64,000 nt of DNA from Candidatus Rifleibacteriota bacterium (lineage in GTDB: Bacteria > Muiribacteriota > Ozemobacteria > Ozemobacterales > Ozemobacteraceae): positions 1 through 64,000 of the forward strand of contig CAJOND010000013.1 in NCBI GenBank assembly GCA_905236675.1. Direction: 5' to 3'. A program made the position numbers and the translations under genes. Under the pieces are notes generated by a model. That model was not told the DNA's origin, made no database searches, and was given only the letters and a program-made list of their open reading frames with translations. Position 1 is the stretch's first letter. Every line of letters starts with the position of its first letter. Shown here piece after piece: positions 7,964 to 15,876 of this stretch.

Positions 7964-8770
7964 TTAGAATTTATTTAAAAGCATTTTAAAAATCCTTGAA
8001 AAAGAAAACATAGATGGAAACTTTATAGGTATCTCATCTAATTTTACTGCAATAACACTAGAGTTATCATTTCCTCCTGCTTTATTAGATGCGTCAACAA
8101 GTTTACTAGCTAAATTTTCCGGATCAGTATCCTTAATAAGAAGATTCATCTGTTCTCCCCCAATCATGCTGTAGATTCCGTCAGTGCATAAAATAAACTC
8201 ATCATTTAATTGTATCTCCGTTTCAAAAATATCTGCTTTAATAAACTGTCTAGCACCCAAAACTTTGCTTAAGATACCTCTTGCAGGATGAACTCTAGCT
8301 TGTTCTGGTGTAATCTTACCTGATCTTATTTGTTCTCCAACGATAGAGTGATCATTAGTCAACTGTGTTAGTTCATCATTACGAAGTCTATATATTCTTG
8401 AATCACCTATATGACCAATAATTGCCTTACCATTTTTTATCAACAGAATAGTAAAAGTAGTTCCCATTCCAGAGGTCTCAGGATGCTTTCTAGAATATTC
8501 CCATACTTGTTCATTTGCTGAATTAACCAAATCTTCAACTAGCTCTGTATCTATATTATCTAAGCAACTATTTTCAAACCAATTATTGGTATAATCAACA
8601 GCAATTTTTGAGGCTATTTCACCCGCGTTTTGTCCTCCCATACCATCAGCGACTAAAAATAGACAAGCTTTTTTAGAAATAGCTGACTTACTCCATGAAG
8701 GTATGGCCAAAATGGAGTCTTCGTTATTAGCTCTAACAACCCCTTTGTCTGTTTTACTGCTAATTATCAT
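7964..8770 (-). CDS. PP2C-type protein phosphatase (PrpC/Stp family)
   Basis: Metal-dependent Ser/Thr phosphatase that reverses kinase action. Motifs in order: DKG.VR.NNED (8-18, metal Asp), VADGMGG (40-46), SGMGTT (about 100-105), GHIGDSRIY, LTNDHS, LCTDG and GGNDNSSVI near 237-245. All metal-binding Asp residues are there. A short basic C-terminal tail (about 255-268) is extra. First gene of the operon with TPR, kinase and helical protein. No Shine-Dalgarno is visible, so the start is the weakest part of the call. Confidence 0.92.
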   Translation of the reverse strand: MIISSKTDKGVVRANNEDSILAIPSWSKSAISKKACLFLVADGMGGQNAGEIASKIAVDYTNNWFENSCLDNIDTELVEDLVNSANEQVWEYSRKHPETSGMGTTFTILLIKNGKAIIGHIGDSRIYRLRNDELTQLTNDHSIVGEQIRSGKITPEQARVHPARGILSKVLGARQFIKADIFETEIQLNDEFILCTDGIYSMIGGEQMNLLIKDTDPENLASKLVDASNKAGGNDNSSVIAVKLDEIPIKFPSMFSFSRIFKMLLNKF

Positions 8771-8867
8771 AAAATAATAAAACTTCCATAATATTTAGAA
8801 ACCCTACGATACCATTAACACAGGATAAAAAATATGCATAAACAGAACAAAGTCAAGACAAAAAAAA

Positions 8868-8891
8868 GAAGGCCTGAACAATCAGGTCTTC
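8868..8891 (-). terminator. Terminator of the HU gene
   Basis: Nine-base stem GAAGACCTG/CAGGCCTTC with a six-base loop, followed on the minus strand by a T8 run, 27 bases past the HU stop. Confidence 0.85.
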
Positions 8892-8918
8892 TTTTTTCTA
8901 GAAATCAGCAATTAAAAA

Positions 8919-9218
8919 TTACTTTTTGCTTTTTTTTCCAGTAGTTCCGTTTACAAGTTCCTTTAAATCCTTGCCAGGAATAAATTTAGCAACTTTCTTG
9001 GCTGCAATCTTGATAGGTTTCTTGGTCTGAGGATTTACACCCTTGCGAGCTTCGCGTTTTACGGTTGAAAAAGAACCGAAGCCAATCAATTGAACCTTGT
9101 CGCCTTTTTTGAGAGAACCTTTTACGGCTTCTACAAAAGCTTCAAGAACTGCCTGGGCGGCTGCGTTAGTAACTTCTGCTTTTTTAGCAATTGCTTTTAC
9201 GAGTTCTGATTTATTCAC
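8919..9218 (-). CDS. hup: HU-family DNA-binding protein
   Basis: Histone-like dimer that bends and compacts DNA. 99 residues when started at the GTG at 9218, which has an excellent ribosome site (AGGAGGG, five bases away); the open frame extends nine codons further but without any site. The family signature GFGSFSTVKREARKGVNPQTKK lies in the middle (written here in two parts: GFGSFSTVKREAR then KGVNPQTKK) and the beta-arm residues N and P are kept. It has a short basic tail (TTGKKSKK) beyond the usual 90 residues. Monocistronic, with its own promoter and terminator. Confidence 0.95.
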   Translation of the reverse strand: MNKSELVKAIAKKAEVTNAAAQAVLEAFVEAVKGSLKKGDKVQLIGFGSFSTVKREARKGVNPQTKKPIKIAAKKVAKFIPGKDLKELVNGTTGKKSKK

Positions 9219-9250
9219 TTGAACCCTCCTACAAAATTTGGTCAAGTTCG

Positions 9251-9279
9251 ATTATACATATATCTTTAAAATATGACAA
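9251..9279 (-). promoter_or_regulatory. Sigma-70-type promoter of the HU gene
   Basis: TTGTCA (9274-9279), 17-base spacer, TATAAT (9251-9256) on the minus strand. Start of RNA expected near 9244, giving a leader of about 26 bases with the strong ribosome site. Confidence 0.85.
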
Positions 9280-9439
9280 GAGGAAAATTATCTAAAATTC
9301 ATATTTTTATAAAATATATTTCGATTAAACCACATAAAAACCGCTACAGAAAAGAAATTTAAGACAAGAAAATTTTTTATTTTTTTTTTACATCTATAGC
9401 TTCCTCTAATTCTTAATTTTAAAACAAGAGTAATTTATA

Positions 9440-9600
9440 TACCTAGAGTTTAAAGCCATAAACAACTTTTCCTCATCCTCCGAAGCTCTTTAAATTCCCT
9501 CTTGCTCCCTCTTGCTCTCCTGCTCTCCTGCTCTCCTGTATCTTCCATCTTCTTTCTTCCCTTCTCCCTCTTCAATCTTCTATGCGATATTCTCTATTTC
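9440..9600. repeat. Polypyrimidine tract with octamer tandem repeats
   Basis: The divergent gap 9219-9676 holds an A/T-rich part and then a C/T-rich stretch on the plus strand. It includes CCCTCTTGCT twice (9498-9517) and TGCTCTCC three times in a row (9513-9536). AAATAGAGAATA at 9588-9599 (minus strand) also occurs at 121-132, in the gap beside tRNA-Leu. No reading frame or RNA is evident. Confidence 0.6.
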
Positions 9601-9610
9601 TCTAAACATA

Positions 9611-9639
9611 TAGACATAAAAAAATAATATTGGTAGAAT
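9611..9639 (+). promoter_or_regulatory. Probable promoter of the Tim44/TerB protein gene
   Basis: TAGACA (9611-9616), 17-base spacer, TAGAAT (9634-9639), 37 bases before the ATG at 9677. Each box has one mismatch to consensus. Confidence 0.55.
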
Positions 9640-9676
9640 AAAAAAAATTAGTTGCTTATTTAGGTTCGGAGGAAAA

Positions 9677-11713
9677 ATGCATAGCAAAAATAAAATTCGT
9701 AAGATTATAAGTTTTTCACTATTTGTTTTTGTTTTGCTTTTTGCAATGGTTTTAATATGTGAAACTGCTGATGCTAGAGCCGGTGGAGGTCATGGCTATT
9801 CAGGCGGCGGAGGTGACAGCTCTGGAGGCGGAGGCGGTGGAGGTAGAGAAATCTACCTTATATTAAGACTTATCGAATTTGCAATAAGATATCCGGCACT
9901 TGGGGTTCCTCTACTTATAATAGTAGTAGGATTCATGATTTACGGTTATATGAAGGGTGATGAATATGTTGTAGATACCACAATACGTAAAGGAACTGAA
10001 CTTTACCCGTCAGTAGCCAGTCATTCTGCTTTAAGTAAAATAAAGAAGAAAGATCCTACTTTCAACGAAAATGATTTTTGCAATAGAGCTAAAACAGCTT
10101 TTAAAATAGTTCAAGATTCTTGGAGCAAAAGAGACCTTACAGAAGCTGAAGCATTTTTAGCCGATGGAACATACGAACAGTTTCTTATTCAACTAAATAC
10201 TTATAAAGAAAAGAAAATAATCGATGTAATGGAAAACCTTAAAATTGTTTCCACTACAGTATTAGGTCTTGAATCTGACAATAATTTTGACACAATTCAT
10301 CTAGCAATAACAGCAAGATGTATAAATTATAGAGCAGACGAAAGAACCAAATCATTTATTGAAGGTAATAAATATGAAGAAGAATTTACAGAAGTTTGGA
10401 CTTTCTTAAGAAGAACCGGAGTTAAAACCTTAAAGAAACCTGGTCTTATAGAAGGTTATTGTCCAAACTGCGGTGCGAAAATATCAATCGGCCGTCACGC
10501 AAAATGTCCTTCTTGCAGTGCCATTCTTCGTTCTGGTGAATATGACTGGGTTATTTCTAATATAACTCAAGCTTGTGAATGGGCTGAAAGAAACAATAAT
10601 GCTATTCCTGGAGTAAAACGTTACTTGAAATATGATGTTGGCTTCAATGTTCAACATATAGAAGATCTTGTTTCTGTAATGTTCTGGAGAAAAAACGAAG
10701 CGGCAAGATTAGGAGATGTTGCACCACTTCGTAAAATTGCAACAAATGAATATTGTGATTCACAAGCAAATTCTTACAGACCAGATTTTGAAGGCTGCCA
10801 AAGATTCTTTACAGAAAGTGCTGTTGGTTCGATAAGACTAATGGGTGTAGATGATGTTTCTAGCGATAATACAGATTACTTATATGTGAAAGTAATATGG
10901 AGTGGTATTCCAGCAACAAAAACTAGAAATGGAACTATAGCTAATCTGGTTAATACTAAGCAAAATATTAAAGATATATTTGTATTAAAGCGTAAACATG
11001 GAGTAATGACCGACACCAAAACTTCATTAATTAGTGCTCACTGTCCAAATTGTGGAGCTGCGGTTACAAATAGTCTATCTAACGAATGTGACTATTGTGG
11101 AACAGTATTAAATGATGGAACAAGAGATTGGGTTTTGGAAGACGTATTACCACAAAACGACCAAAGAATTTCTAAAGCAATATTATTGATTAGGTCTTCT
11201 GATAATGAATCGAACAATATAATCAATGCTACGAACAGAGCTTCAGGATATTATGCAGGAATAGCCAAAAAGAATTATACAGTTGATGACTATTCTAGCA
11301 GTTTGAATTCTATTTCTGGAACAACAATAATAAAATGGACTATTGCAATGATGCTTGCAGATGGTGTTATTGATGCCAGTGAACAGGAAATCATTAACGA
11401 ATATGGATTGCGTCGCGGTATTAACAAAACCACAATAGATAACCTTGTTCAAGAAATAAAATCACAAAGCTCACCAGTTGATTATGTAGCAAATACAACA
11501 GATTTGCCTTCTGACGACATGGAATTAATTCGTATGCTCATAAGAGTTGCCTATGCAGATGGAAAAGTAACAAAAGAAGAAATCGCTATGCTTCGCTATG
11601 TGGGTAAAAGATTGAATATGACAGAAGACCAAATGAAAAAGCTTCTTACAGAAGAAAGAATGAGACTGTATAGAATGTCTAAAGCTATCGTTAAGGAATC
11701 TAAAAACTTTTAA
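9677..11713 (+). CDS. Membrane protein with two Tim44-like domains, zinc ribbons and a TerB domain
   Basis: 678 residues. Signal-like hydrophobic helix (10-30), a Gly-rich spacer (35-55), a second membrane helix (about 62-90), then a Tim44-like domain (about 125-245), a CPNC...CPSC zinc ribbon (about 260-280), a second Tim44-like region (about 300-440), a CPNC...CDYC ribbon (about 455-477) and a C-terminal TerB/DjlA-type helical domain with two EF-like segments (LADGVIDASE and YADGKVTKEE). The order is unusual. Tim44-like domains bind lipid or act in export; TerB occurs in stress and membrane-associated complexes. Perfect ribosome site (GGAGG) before ATG. Exact role unknown. Confidence 0.85.
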   Translation: MHSKNKIRKIISFSLFVFVLLFAMVLICETADARAGGGHGYSGGGGDSSGGGGGGGREIYLILRLIEFAIRYPALGVPLLIIVVGFMIYGYMKGDEYVVDTTIRKGTELYPSVASHSALSKIKKKDPTFNENDFCNRAKTAFKIVQDSWSKRDLTEAEAFLADGTYEQFLIQLNTYKEKKIIDVMENLKIVSTTVLGLESDNNFDTIHLAITARCINYRADERTKSFIEGNKYEEEFTEVWTFLRRTGVKTLKKPGLIEGYCPNCGAKISIGRHAKCPSCSAILRSGEYDWVISNITQACEWAERNNNAIPGVKRYLKYDVGFNVQHIEDLVSVMFWRKNEAARLGDVAPLRKIATNEYCDSQANSYRPDFEGCQRFFTESAVGSIRLMGVDDVSSDNTDYLYVKVIWSGIPATKTRNGTIANLVNTKQNIKDIFVLKRKHGVMTDTKTSLISAHCPNCGAAVTNSLSNECDYCGTVLNDGTRDWVLEDVLPQNDQRISKAILLIRSSDNESNNIINATNRASGYYAGIAKKNYTVDDYSSSLNSISGTTIIKWTIAMMLADGVIDASEQEIINEYGLRRGINKTTIDNLVQEIKSQSSPVDYVANTTDLPSDDMELIRMLIRVAYADGKVTKEEIAMLRYVGKRLNMTEDQMKKLLTEERMRLYRMSKAIVKESKNF

Positions 11714-11721
11714 TTTTCTTT

Positions 11722-11768
11722 AAATCACCCCTAATTTGTGATTAATAATCCAATTTTAGGGGTGATTT
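11722..11768 (+). terminator. Hairpin between genes; terminator that overlaps the next ribosome site
   Basis: Thirteen-base perfect stem AAATCACCCCTAA (11722-11734) with TTAGGGGTGATTT (11756-11768), starting nine bases after the upstream stop, followed by a weak T-rich stretch. The 3' arm contains AGGGGTG, the only candidate ribosome site for the alcohol dehydrogenase ATG at 11777. It may therefore act as a terminator, as a translation-blocking hairpin, or as both. Confidence 0.6.
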
Positions 11769-11776
11769 CTTTAATT

Positions 11777-12940
11777 ATGATTAGAAATTTTACCTTTTAT
11801 TCTCCAACAAAAATCATCTTTGGCAAAGGTTCTATTGCCGCCATAAAACGAGAAATTCCTCATGATAAGAAATTAATGCTGCTTTATGGTAATTCCAGTT
11901 TAAAAAAGAATGGAACTTACGATAAAATTAAAAGTGCCTTATCTGATAGAACTGAAATATTTGAATTTTCAGGTATAGATCCAAATCCTGATTATGATTA
12001 TCTTTTAAATTGTATAAATGAGGTAAAAAGGGAAAAAATAGACTATCTTCTAGCCGCTGGTGGAGGTTCTGTAATAGATGCAGCCAAATTTGTAGCCATA
12101 GCATCCTTATATGAAGATGATCCTTGGGAAATAATCAAAACTTTTGGAGCCTGTGCCAATAAAGCCATTCCATTGGCTTCAATTGTAACCTTACCAGCCA
12201 GTGGGTCTGAAGTAAATAGAGATGCTGTAATTTCTAGAAAATCAAAAAAAGCTAAGCTTCCTTTTGGAAACATTGCTATTTATCCACAATTTACTATACT
12301 AGACCCCGAATTAACTTTTACTCTATCAAAAGAGCAGACTGCTAATGGCATTTTGGATACTTTTGTTCATGTATTAGAACAATATCTGACAATAAATGTT
12401 AATGCGAAGCTTCAAGACAGATTTGCTGAAAGCATTTTATTGACTTTATTAGAAGACGGAACAATAGCATATAACGAGCAAGACAATTACGAAGCTCGAT
12501 CAAATTTGATGTTATGTTCAACAATGGCAATGAATGGTTTTTTAAGAGCTGGTGTTCCTATGGATTGGGCAACTCATATGATTAGCCACGAGATAACTTC
12601 TTTATTAGACATACCACATGCCAGAGCTCTAGCACTTGTAATCGGACCTTATTTGGATTATTGCAAAAAACAGAAGCACGAAAAACTATTGCAATATTCT
12701 AGAAGAGTTTGGAATATATACGAAGTAAACGAAGAAAAAGCTATAGATATGGCTCTTGATAAAACAATGATTTTTTTCAAATCACTTGGTTTTAAAACCA
12801 AACTTTCAGATTACGGAATAACAGAAAAAGAAATAGACAAAATAGTAAGACAATTAATCTCACATCAAATGATTAAACTTGGTGAAAATCGAAACATCAC
12901 CCCCGAAGTCGTGGCTTCAATTTTAACATCTAGTCTTTAA
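11777..12940 (+). CDS. Iron-type alcohol/aldehyde dehydrogenase, YqhD/BdhA group
   Basis: 388 residues when started at the ATG at 11777 (the frame opens earlier at 11738, but that start lies inside a hairpin). Family III dehydrogenase: nucleotide-binding GGGSVIDAAK, the LPASGSEVN loop, and metal ligands in NGILDTFVH, WATHMISHE and DIPHARAL (Asp and three His). Overall wording (GVPMDWATHMISHE, RFAESILLTLLEDG) follows E. coli YqhD and clostridial butanol dehydrogenases, which reduce aldehydes with NADPH. Probably a fermentative or detoxifying aldehyde reductase. Monocistronic. Confidence 0.92.
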   Translation: MIRNFTFYSPTKIIFGKGSIAAIKREIPHDKKLMLLYGNSSLKKNGTYDKIKSALSDRTEIFEFSGIDPNPDYDYLLNCINEVKREKIDYLLAAGGGSVIDAAKFVAIASLYEDDPWEIIKTFGACANKAIPLASIVTLPASGSEVNRDAVISRKSKKAKLPFGNIAIYPQFTILDPELTFTLSKEQTANGILDTFVHVLEQYLTINVNAKLQDRFAESILLTLLEDGTIAYNEQDNYEARSNLMLCSTMAMNGFLRAGVPMDWATHMISHEITSLLDIPHARALALVIGPYLDYCKKQKHEKLLQYSRRVWNIYEVNEEKAIDMALDKTMIFFKSLGFKTKLSDYGITEKEIDKIVRQLISHQMIKLGENRNITPEVVASILTSSL

Positions 12941-12979
12941 TAAATATAATATTGATAGAATTCAACACCTTCTTAAAGG

Positions 12980-13162
12980 TTTACTCTGGTTCGGTCACCC
13001 TTTCGGGTCCTACGGAACCACTTCCCCTCAAGGGGAAGCTTTAGGGCCATCCTCCCTACGCCCCACACCCTTCTTCCTCGCCAAGCGAAGCTCCCCCACG
13101 AATAGTGGGGAGCTTGATTTTGTGTCGCAAAAGATTGAGGGGGCTGCTGGCGTAGCCAGCAG
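12980..13162. repeat. GC-rich intergenic element made of four hairpins
   Basis: Between convergent genes lies a block much richer in G+C than its surroundings. It contains successive palindromes: TGGTTC/GAACCA ends at 12987-13020, CTTCCCCTCAAGGGGAAG at 13021-13038, arms AAGCTCCCC/GGGGAGCTT at 13088-13115, and CTGCTGGC/GCCAGCAG at 13144-13162. Its first hairpin recurs at 1351-1382. Such string-of-hairpin elements are typical non-coding dispersed repeats. It probably also ends transcription from both flanking genes. A 65-codon frame across it looks spurious. Confidence 0.7.
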
Positions 13163-13173
13163 AGGCTCACCTC

Positions 13174-14364
13174 TCAGTTTTCTGTTTTCGGTTTCGATTT
13201 TTTAGCTTTTTTCCACTTATATAACCAATACAGTTCTTTATATATGTTCTTTTCAAAAAGCAATGCAGTAACAGCCCAAATAAGCTTATAAGGAAGTATA
13301 TCTATCTGCCAGGAAGCTTTTGAGTAAACCCCAGCTTCAGGGATATTTGGGAAAACTGGTATAGGAACAAAGTCCAAACCGTATCTTTTTGCAAAGCCAA
13401 CAGTTGGTGCCAAATAACCGCACAGCATACCTGTTAAATAATGTTCATCCAATGAATATTCGACTTTAAGATAAGCTTCATGGAATCTAAAACCTTTTTT
13501 GCCTCTGTTCCAGAATCTTTTCACAACAGGCCACAAAGAGTTCCATTTTTGTTTCAATAGAACCAAATTAGATTTTATCTGTTTGTAGCGACGATTAAAG
13601 TCTTTTTTAAATTTAAGAAGTTTTGCATTAAATCCACTTTTGCTCTTTTTTTGTTTTAACTCTTCCTGCTGTTCTTTCTTTTTTTCATCTTCTTCTAAAA
13701 TACTCTGCAATTCAGCAAGTTGTTCAGGAGTAGCTTCAACCTTAAAGTCTTCGTCAGATAAATATTCTTTACCTTCTGACAATTCTTCTGACACATCTTC
13801 TTTTAATAAGCTATCTTCATTAGAATCATTATTATCCGAGTGATCATCAATGTGTTCTTCTACAACTTCTTCTTTTGAAGACGTGATTTCAGAAGAACTA
13901 TCCATCAATTTTTCTTGAACAGAATCTTTTTCAACAACTTCTTCTTTTGGAGATTCATTTAGATTATCAGCCTTTATTTCTGTTTCTGCTTTTTCTTTAT
14001 TATCTTCTAAGCTTTTTTCTTTTAATTCTTCTTTTTTTACACTTTCTATTACATCTTGTTTATTATCAGTATTTTCTATAGCTTCATTGTCTCGAACACT
14101 AACTCTTTGTAATAATTTTTTAAAACGACCGAATTCCAACCACACATCCTGAGTATGGGAACTAGCAATACATCGTAAACGAAGCAATCCAAAAAGATAG
14201 CTTAATTTTGCTTCGCCACGCTGCCCTTTGATAGAACCTCTTCCTTTAAGAGAAATACAAATAGGATGAAAAACAATGATTAGAGTTGCTATAATAGCAA
14301 AACAAAGACCAATAATAAGCCCATATTTAATTATTACCCAAAGTATTGCCCAAAACTCACTCAT
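13174..14364 (-). CDS. DUF2953-type membrane protein with long acidic insert
   Basis: 396 residues: N-terminal membrane helix (about 8-33), a DUF2953-like strand region (FHPICISLKGRGSIKGQRGE..., about 32-95), a very acidic low-complexity insert (about 95-235), a basic coiled stretch, and the conserved C-terminal part (about 290-375). The two conserved halves are usually continuous in this family, so the 140-residue insert is notable. The ATG overlaps the stop of the upstream lipid-kinase-like gene by four bases (ATGA), so the two are translationally coupled. Function unknown; envelope role inferred. Confidence 0.75.
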   Translation of the reverse strand: MSEFWAILWVIIKYGLIIGLCFAIIATLIIVFHPICISLKGRGSIKGQRGEAKLSYLFGLLRLRCIASSHTQDVWLEFGRFKKLLQRVSVRDNEAIENTDNKQDVIESVKKEELKEKSLEDNKEKAETEIKADNLNESPKEEVVEKDSVQEKLMDSSSEITSSKEEVVEEHIDDHSDNNDSNEDSLLKEDVSEELSEGKEYLSDEDFKVEATPEQLAELQSILEEDEKKKEQQEELKQKKSKSGFNAKLLKFKKDFNRRYKQIKSNLVLLKQKWNSLWPVVKRFWNRGKKGFRFHEAYLKVEYSLDEHYLTGMLCGYLAPTVGFAKRYGLDFVPIPVFPNIPEAGVYSKASWQIDILPYKLIWAVTALLFEKNIYKELYWLYKWKKAKKSKPKTEN

Positions 14365-15236
14365 GTCGTTATTATTCCTTGTTTCATAGGCAATATGCCT
14401 ATATCAAAGCTTTTTTCCGGTCCAAACACTTCACCGTCTAATTCATAATAAGTAGGCTCTGAAGCAGTAACTCTAAATTTACGTCCAGTATACTTTATTG
14501 CAGATTCAGGCAGTTCACCTTTACCATATGCATACTTTATCAACTTTAATAAAGAAAGAAAGTTAAATTTTTTCAAAAGAATCAGGTTAATAATACCGTC
14601 ATCATATCTTGCTTCTGGCACAAAGGAAAGACCGCCGCCATATCTTCTCATATTTGCAAATATAGCAAAATCTCCGGAAAGAATCTTTCCATCATCACAT
14701 TCTATAGTTAATTTTGAAGCTTTATAACACAAAAGAGTCTTCACTAATGCTATAGCATAAGCAGCCTGACCTAGAACAGATTTCAAGCTTTTGGAAACTG
14801 ATTTAGCAACAACAGCATCAAATCCTATTCCAGCAGCAAAAACAAATTTTTTTTCACAACAGACACCTAAATCAATTTTCTGCGAAGCACCAGTCAAAAG
14901 CAATTTAAAAATGTCCAGTGTTTTTTTAGGGAAACCTAGTTCTTTTGCAACTACATTAGCTGTGCCTATTGGAATAAGTCCTAGTTCCGAGCCAGATTTT
15001 ATTTCGTTTACAGCTATATTTAGAGTTCCGTCACCGCCTGCAATAGCAACAAGAGTATTGGATTCAGATGAAAAAGTCTTCAACTTAGCAATATAATCAT
15101 CTAAGCCCTCAGTATAAATAAGCTGACAAGGCTTAAATCTGGCAACATGTTCAGCTGCATTTTTCAAATCTATATCATCTATATGATTAGACCTAGCTGA
15201 AGCATTAACTAATATAATTATTTTATCAAAATTCAT
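14361..15236 (-). CDS. Diacylglycerol kinase-like lipid kinase (YegS/DgkB family)
   Basis: 291 residues. The catalytic domain motif GGDGTLN (about 67-73) and the G-T-A-N motif (about 93-96) mark the DAGK_cat fold that phosphorylates diacylglycerol or related lipids with ATP. The C-terminal beta-sandwich ending in YYELDGEVFG is complete. It is first in a two-gene operon with the DUF2953 protein. Likely cytosolic and membrane-associated, in phospholipid recycling. Substrate not provable from sequence. Confidence 0.9.
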   Translation of the reverse strand: MNFDKIIILVNASARSNHIDDIDLKNAAEHVARFKPCQLIYTEGLDDYIAKLKTFSSESNTLVAIAGGDGTLNIAVNEIKSGSELGLIPIGTANVVAKELGFPKKTLDIFKLLLTGASQKIDLGVCCEKKFVFAAGIGFDAVVAKSVSKSLKSVLGQAAYAIALVKTLLCYKASKLTIECDDGKILSGDFAIFANMRRYGGGLSFVPEARYDDGIINLILLKKFNFLSLLKLIKYAYGKGELPESAIKYTGRKFRVTASEPTYYELDGEVFGPEKSFDIGILPMKQGIITT

Positions 15237-15353
15237 CTGATAATATCCCTAAATATGACCTTTTATTATGCCATGAAACAAATTAAAAGGCAAAAAAGTT
15301 TTTTTGTATAAATTTATATATAAGTATATATTATCCAAAATAGGCAATTATTT

Positions 15354-15362
15354 TGTTATAAT
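15354..15362 (+). promoter_or_regulatory. Extended -10 promoter
   Basis: TG-T-TATAAT at 15354-15362 with no good -35 box. RNA would begin near 15369, only about 12 bases before the ATG at 15381, which has no ribosome site, so the message may be nearly leaderless. Confidence 0.45.
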
Positions 15363-15380
15363 TTTATTACAAAAATTCTT

Positions 15381-15806
15381 ATGCAGATAAAAAACGATAA
15401 AAAAGATTATAATAAAAAATATTCAGAGACTCCCCTTAAAGATTTGGTTGTTTTAAACAGCCATAAAATACGTTCTAATAAAAAAAAAGAAACCGATATT
15501 TCCTCTAACGAATACCTAGACGAAGATTTTGAAATAATACAAGGGAATGAATATCCAGAAAATAATAGCGATGCAGAAGAAGTATTTCACACAGAAGCAG
15601 AATTCCCTTCAGAAGAGGAAGATGAAGAGGGAGAAACAGAACAAAAAGAGCATGATATAGGTTTAAAAGAACCGGAATTCGAACGTGTTGTATGTAAGCC
15701 AACAAGTGACAGTGGGCATGGAATAAGTGATTTTTTTATGTTCTTACTTATTTTTGTAATAATTACATTGATTATTTTTAATGTTTTCTCTCGATTTCCT
15801 TTTTAA
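15381..15806 (+). CDS. Acidic tail-anchored membrane protein, unknown
   Basis: 141 residues: charged, strongly acidic soluble part (Glu-rich at about 60-95) and a single C-terminal hydrophobic helix (about 115-136), the layout of a tail-anchored protein. No family recognised. It lies between the lipid kinase operon and the ankyrin array, facing the array. No Shine-Dalgarno is seen; the start depends on the extended -10 promoter just upstream. Confidence 0.6.
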   Translation: MQIKNDKKDYNKKYSETPLKDLVVLNSHKIRSNKKKETDISSNEYLDEDFEIIQGNEYPENNSDAEEVFHTEAEFPSEEEDEEGETEQKEHDIGLKEPEFERVVCKPTSDSGHGISDFFMFLLIFVIITLIIFNVFSRFPF

Positions 15807-15876
15807 AATATCAAAAAAACAATAATACTATAACTATTAAATACCAAATATTGAGTAAAATTAAAAAGTCATAGAG

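Noticed and set aside
9219-9245. Longer HU protein starting at 9245
   Set aside because: No ribosome site; the strong AGGAGGG points to the GTG at 9218, and the added residues are not HU-like.
11738-11776. Earlier start of the alcohol dehydrogenase
   Set aside because: It lies within a terminator-like hairpin and adds residues absent in the family; the ATG at 11777 fits.
12973-13170. 65-codon frame across the GC-rich repeat
   Set aside because: It is made of the palindromic arms; its composition reflects the repeat, and there is no ribosome site.
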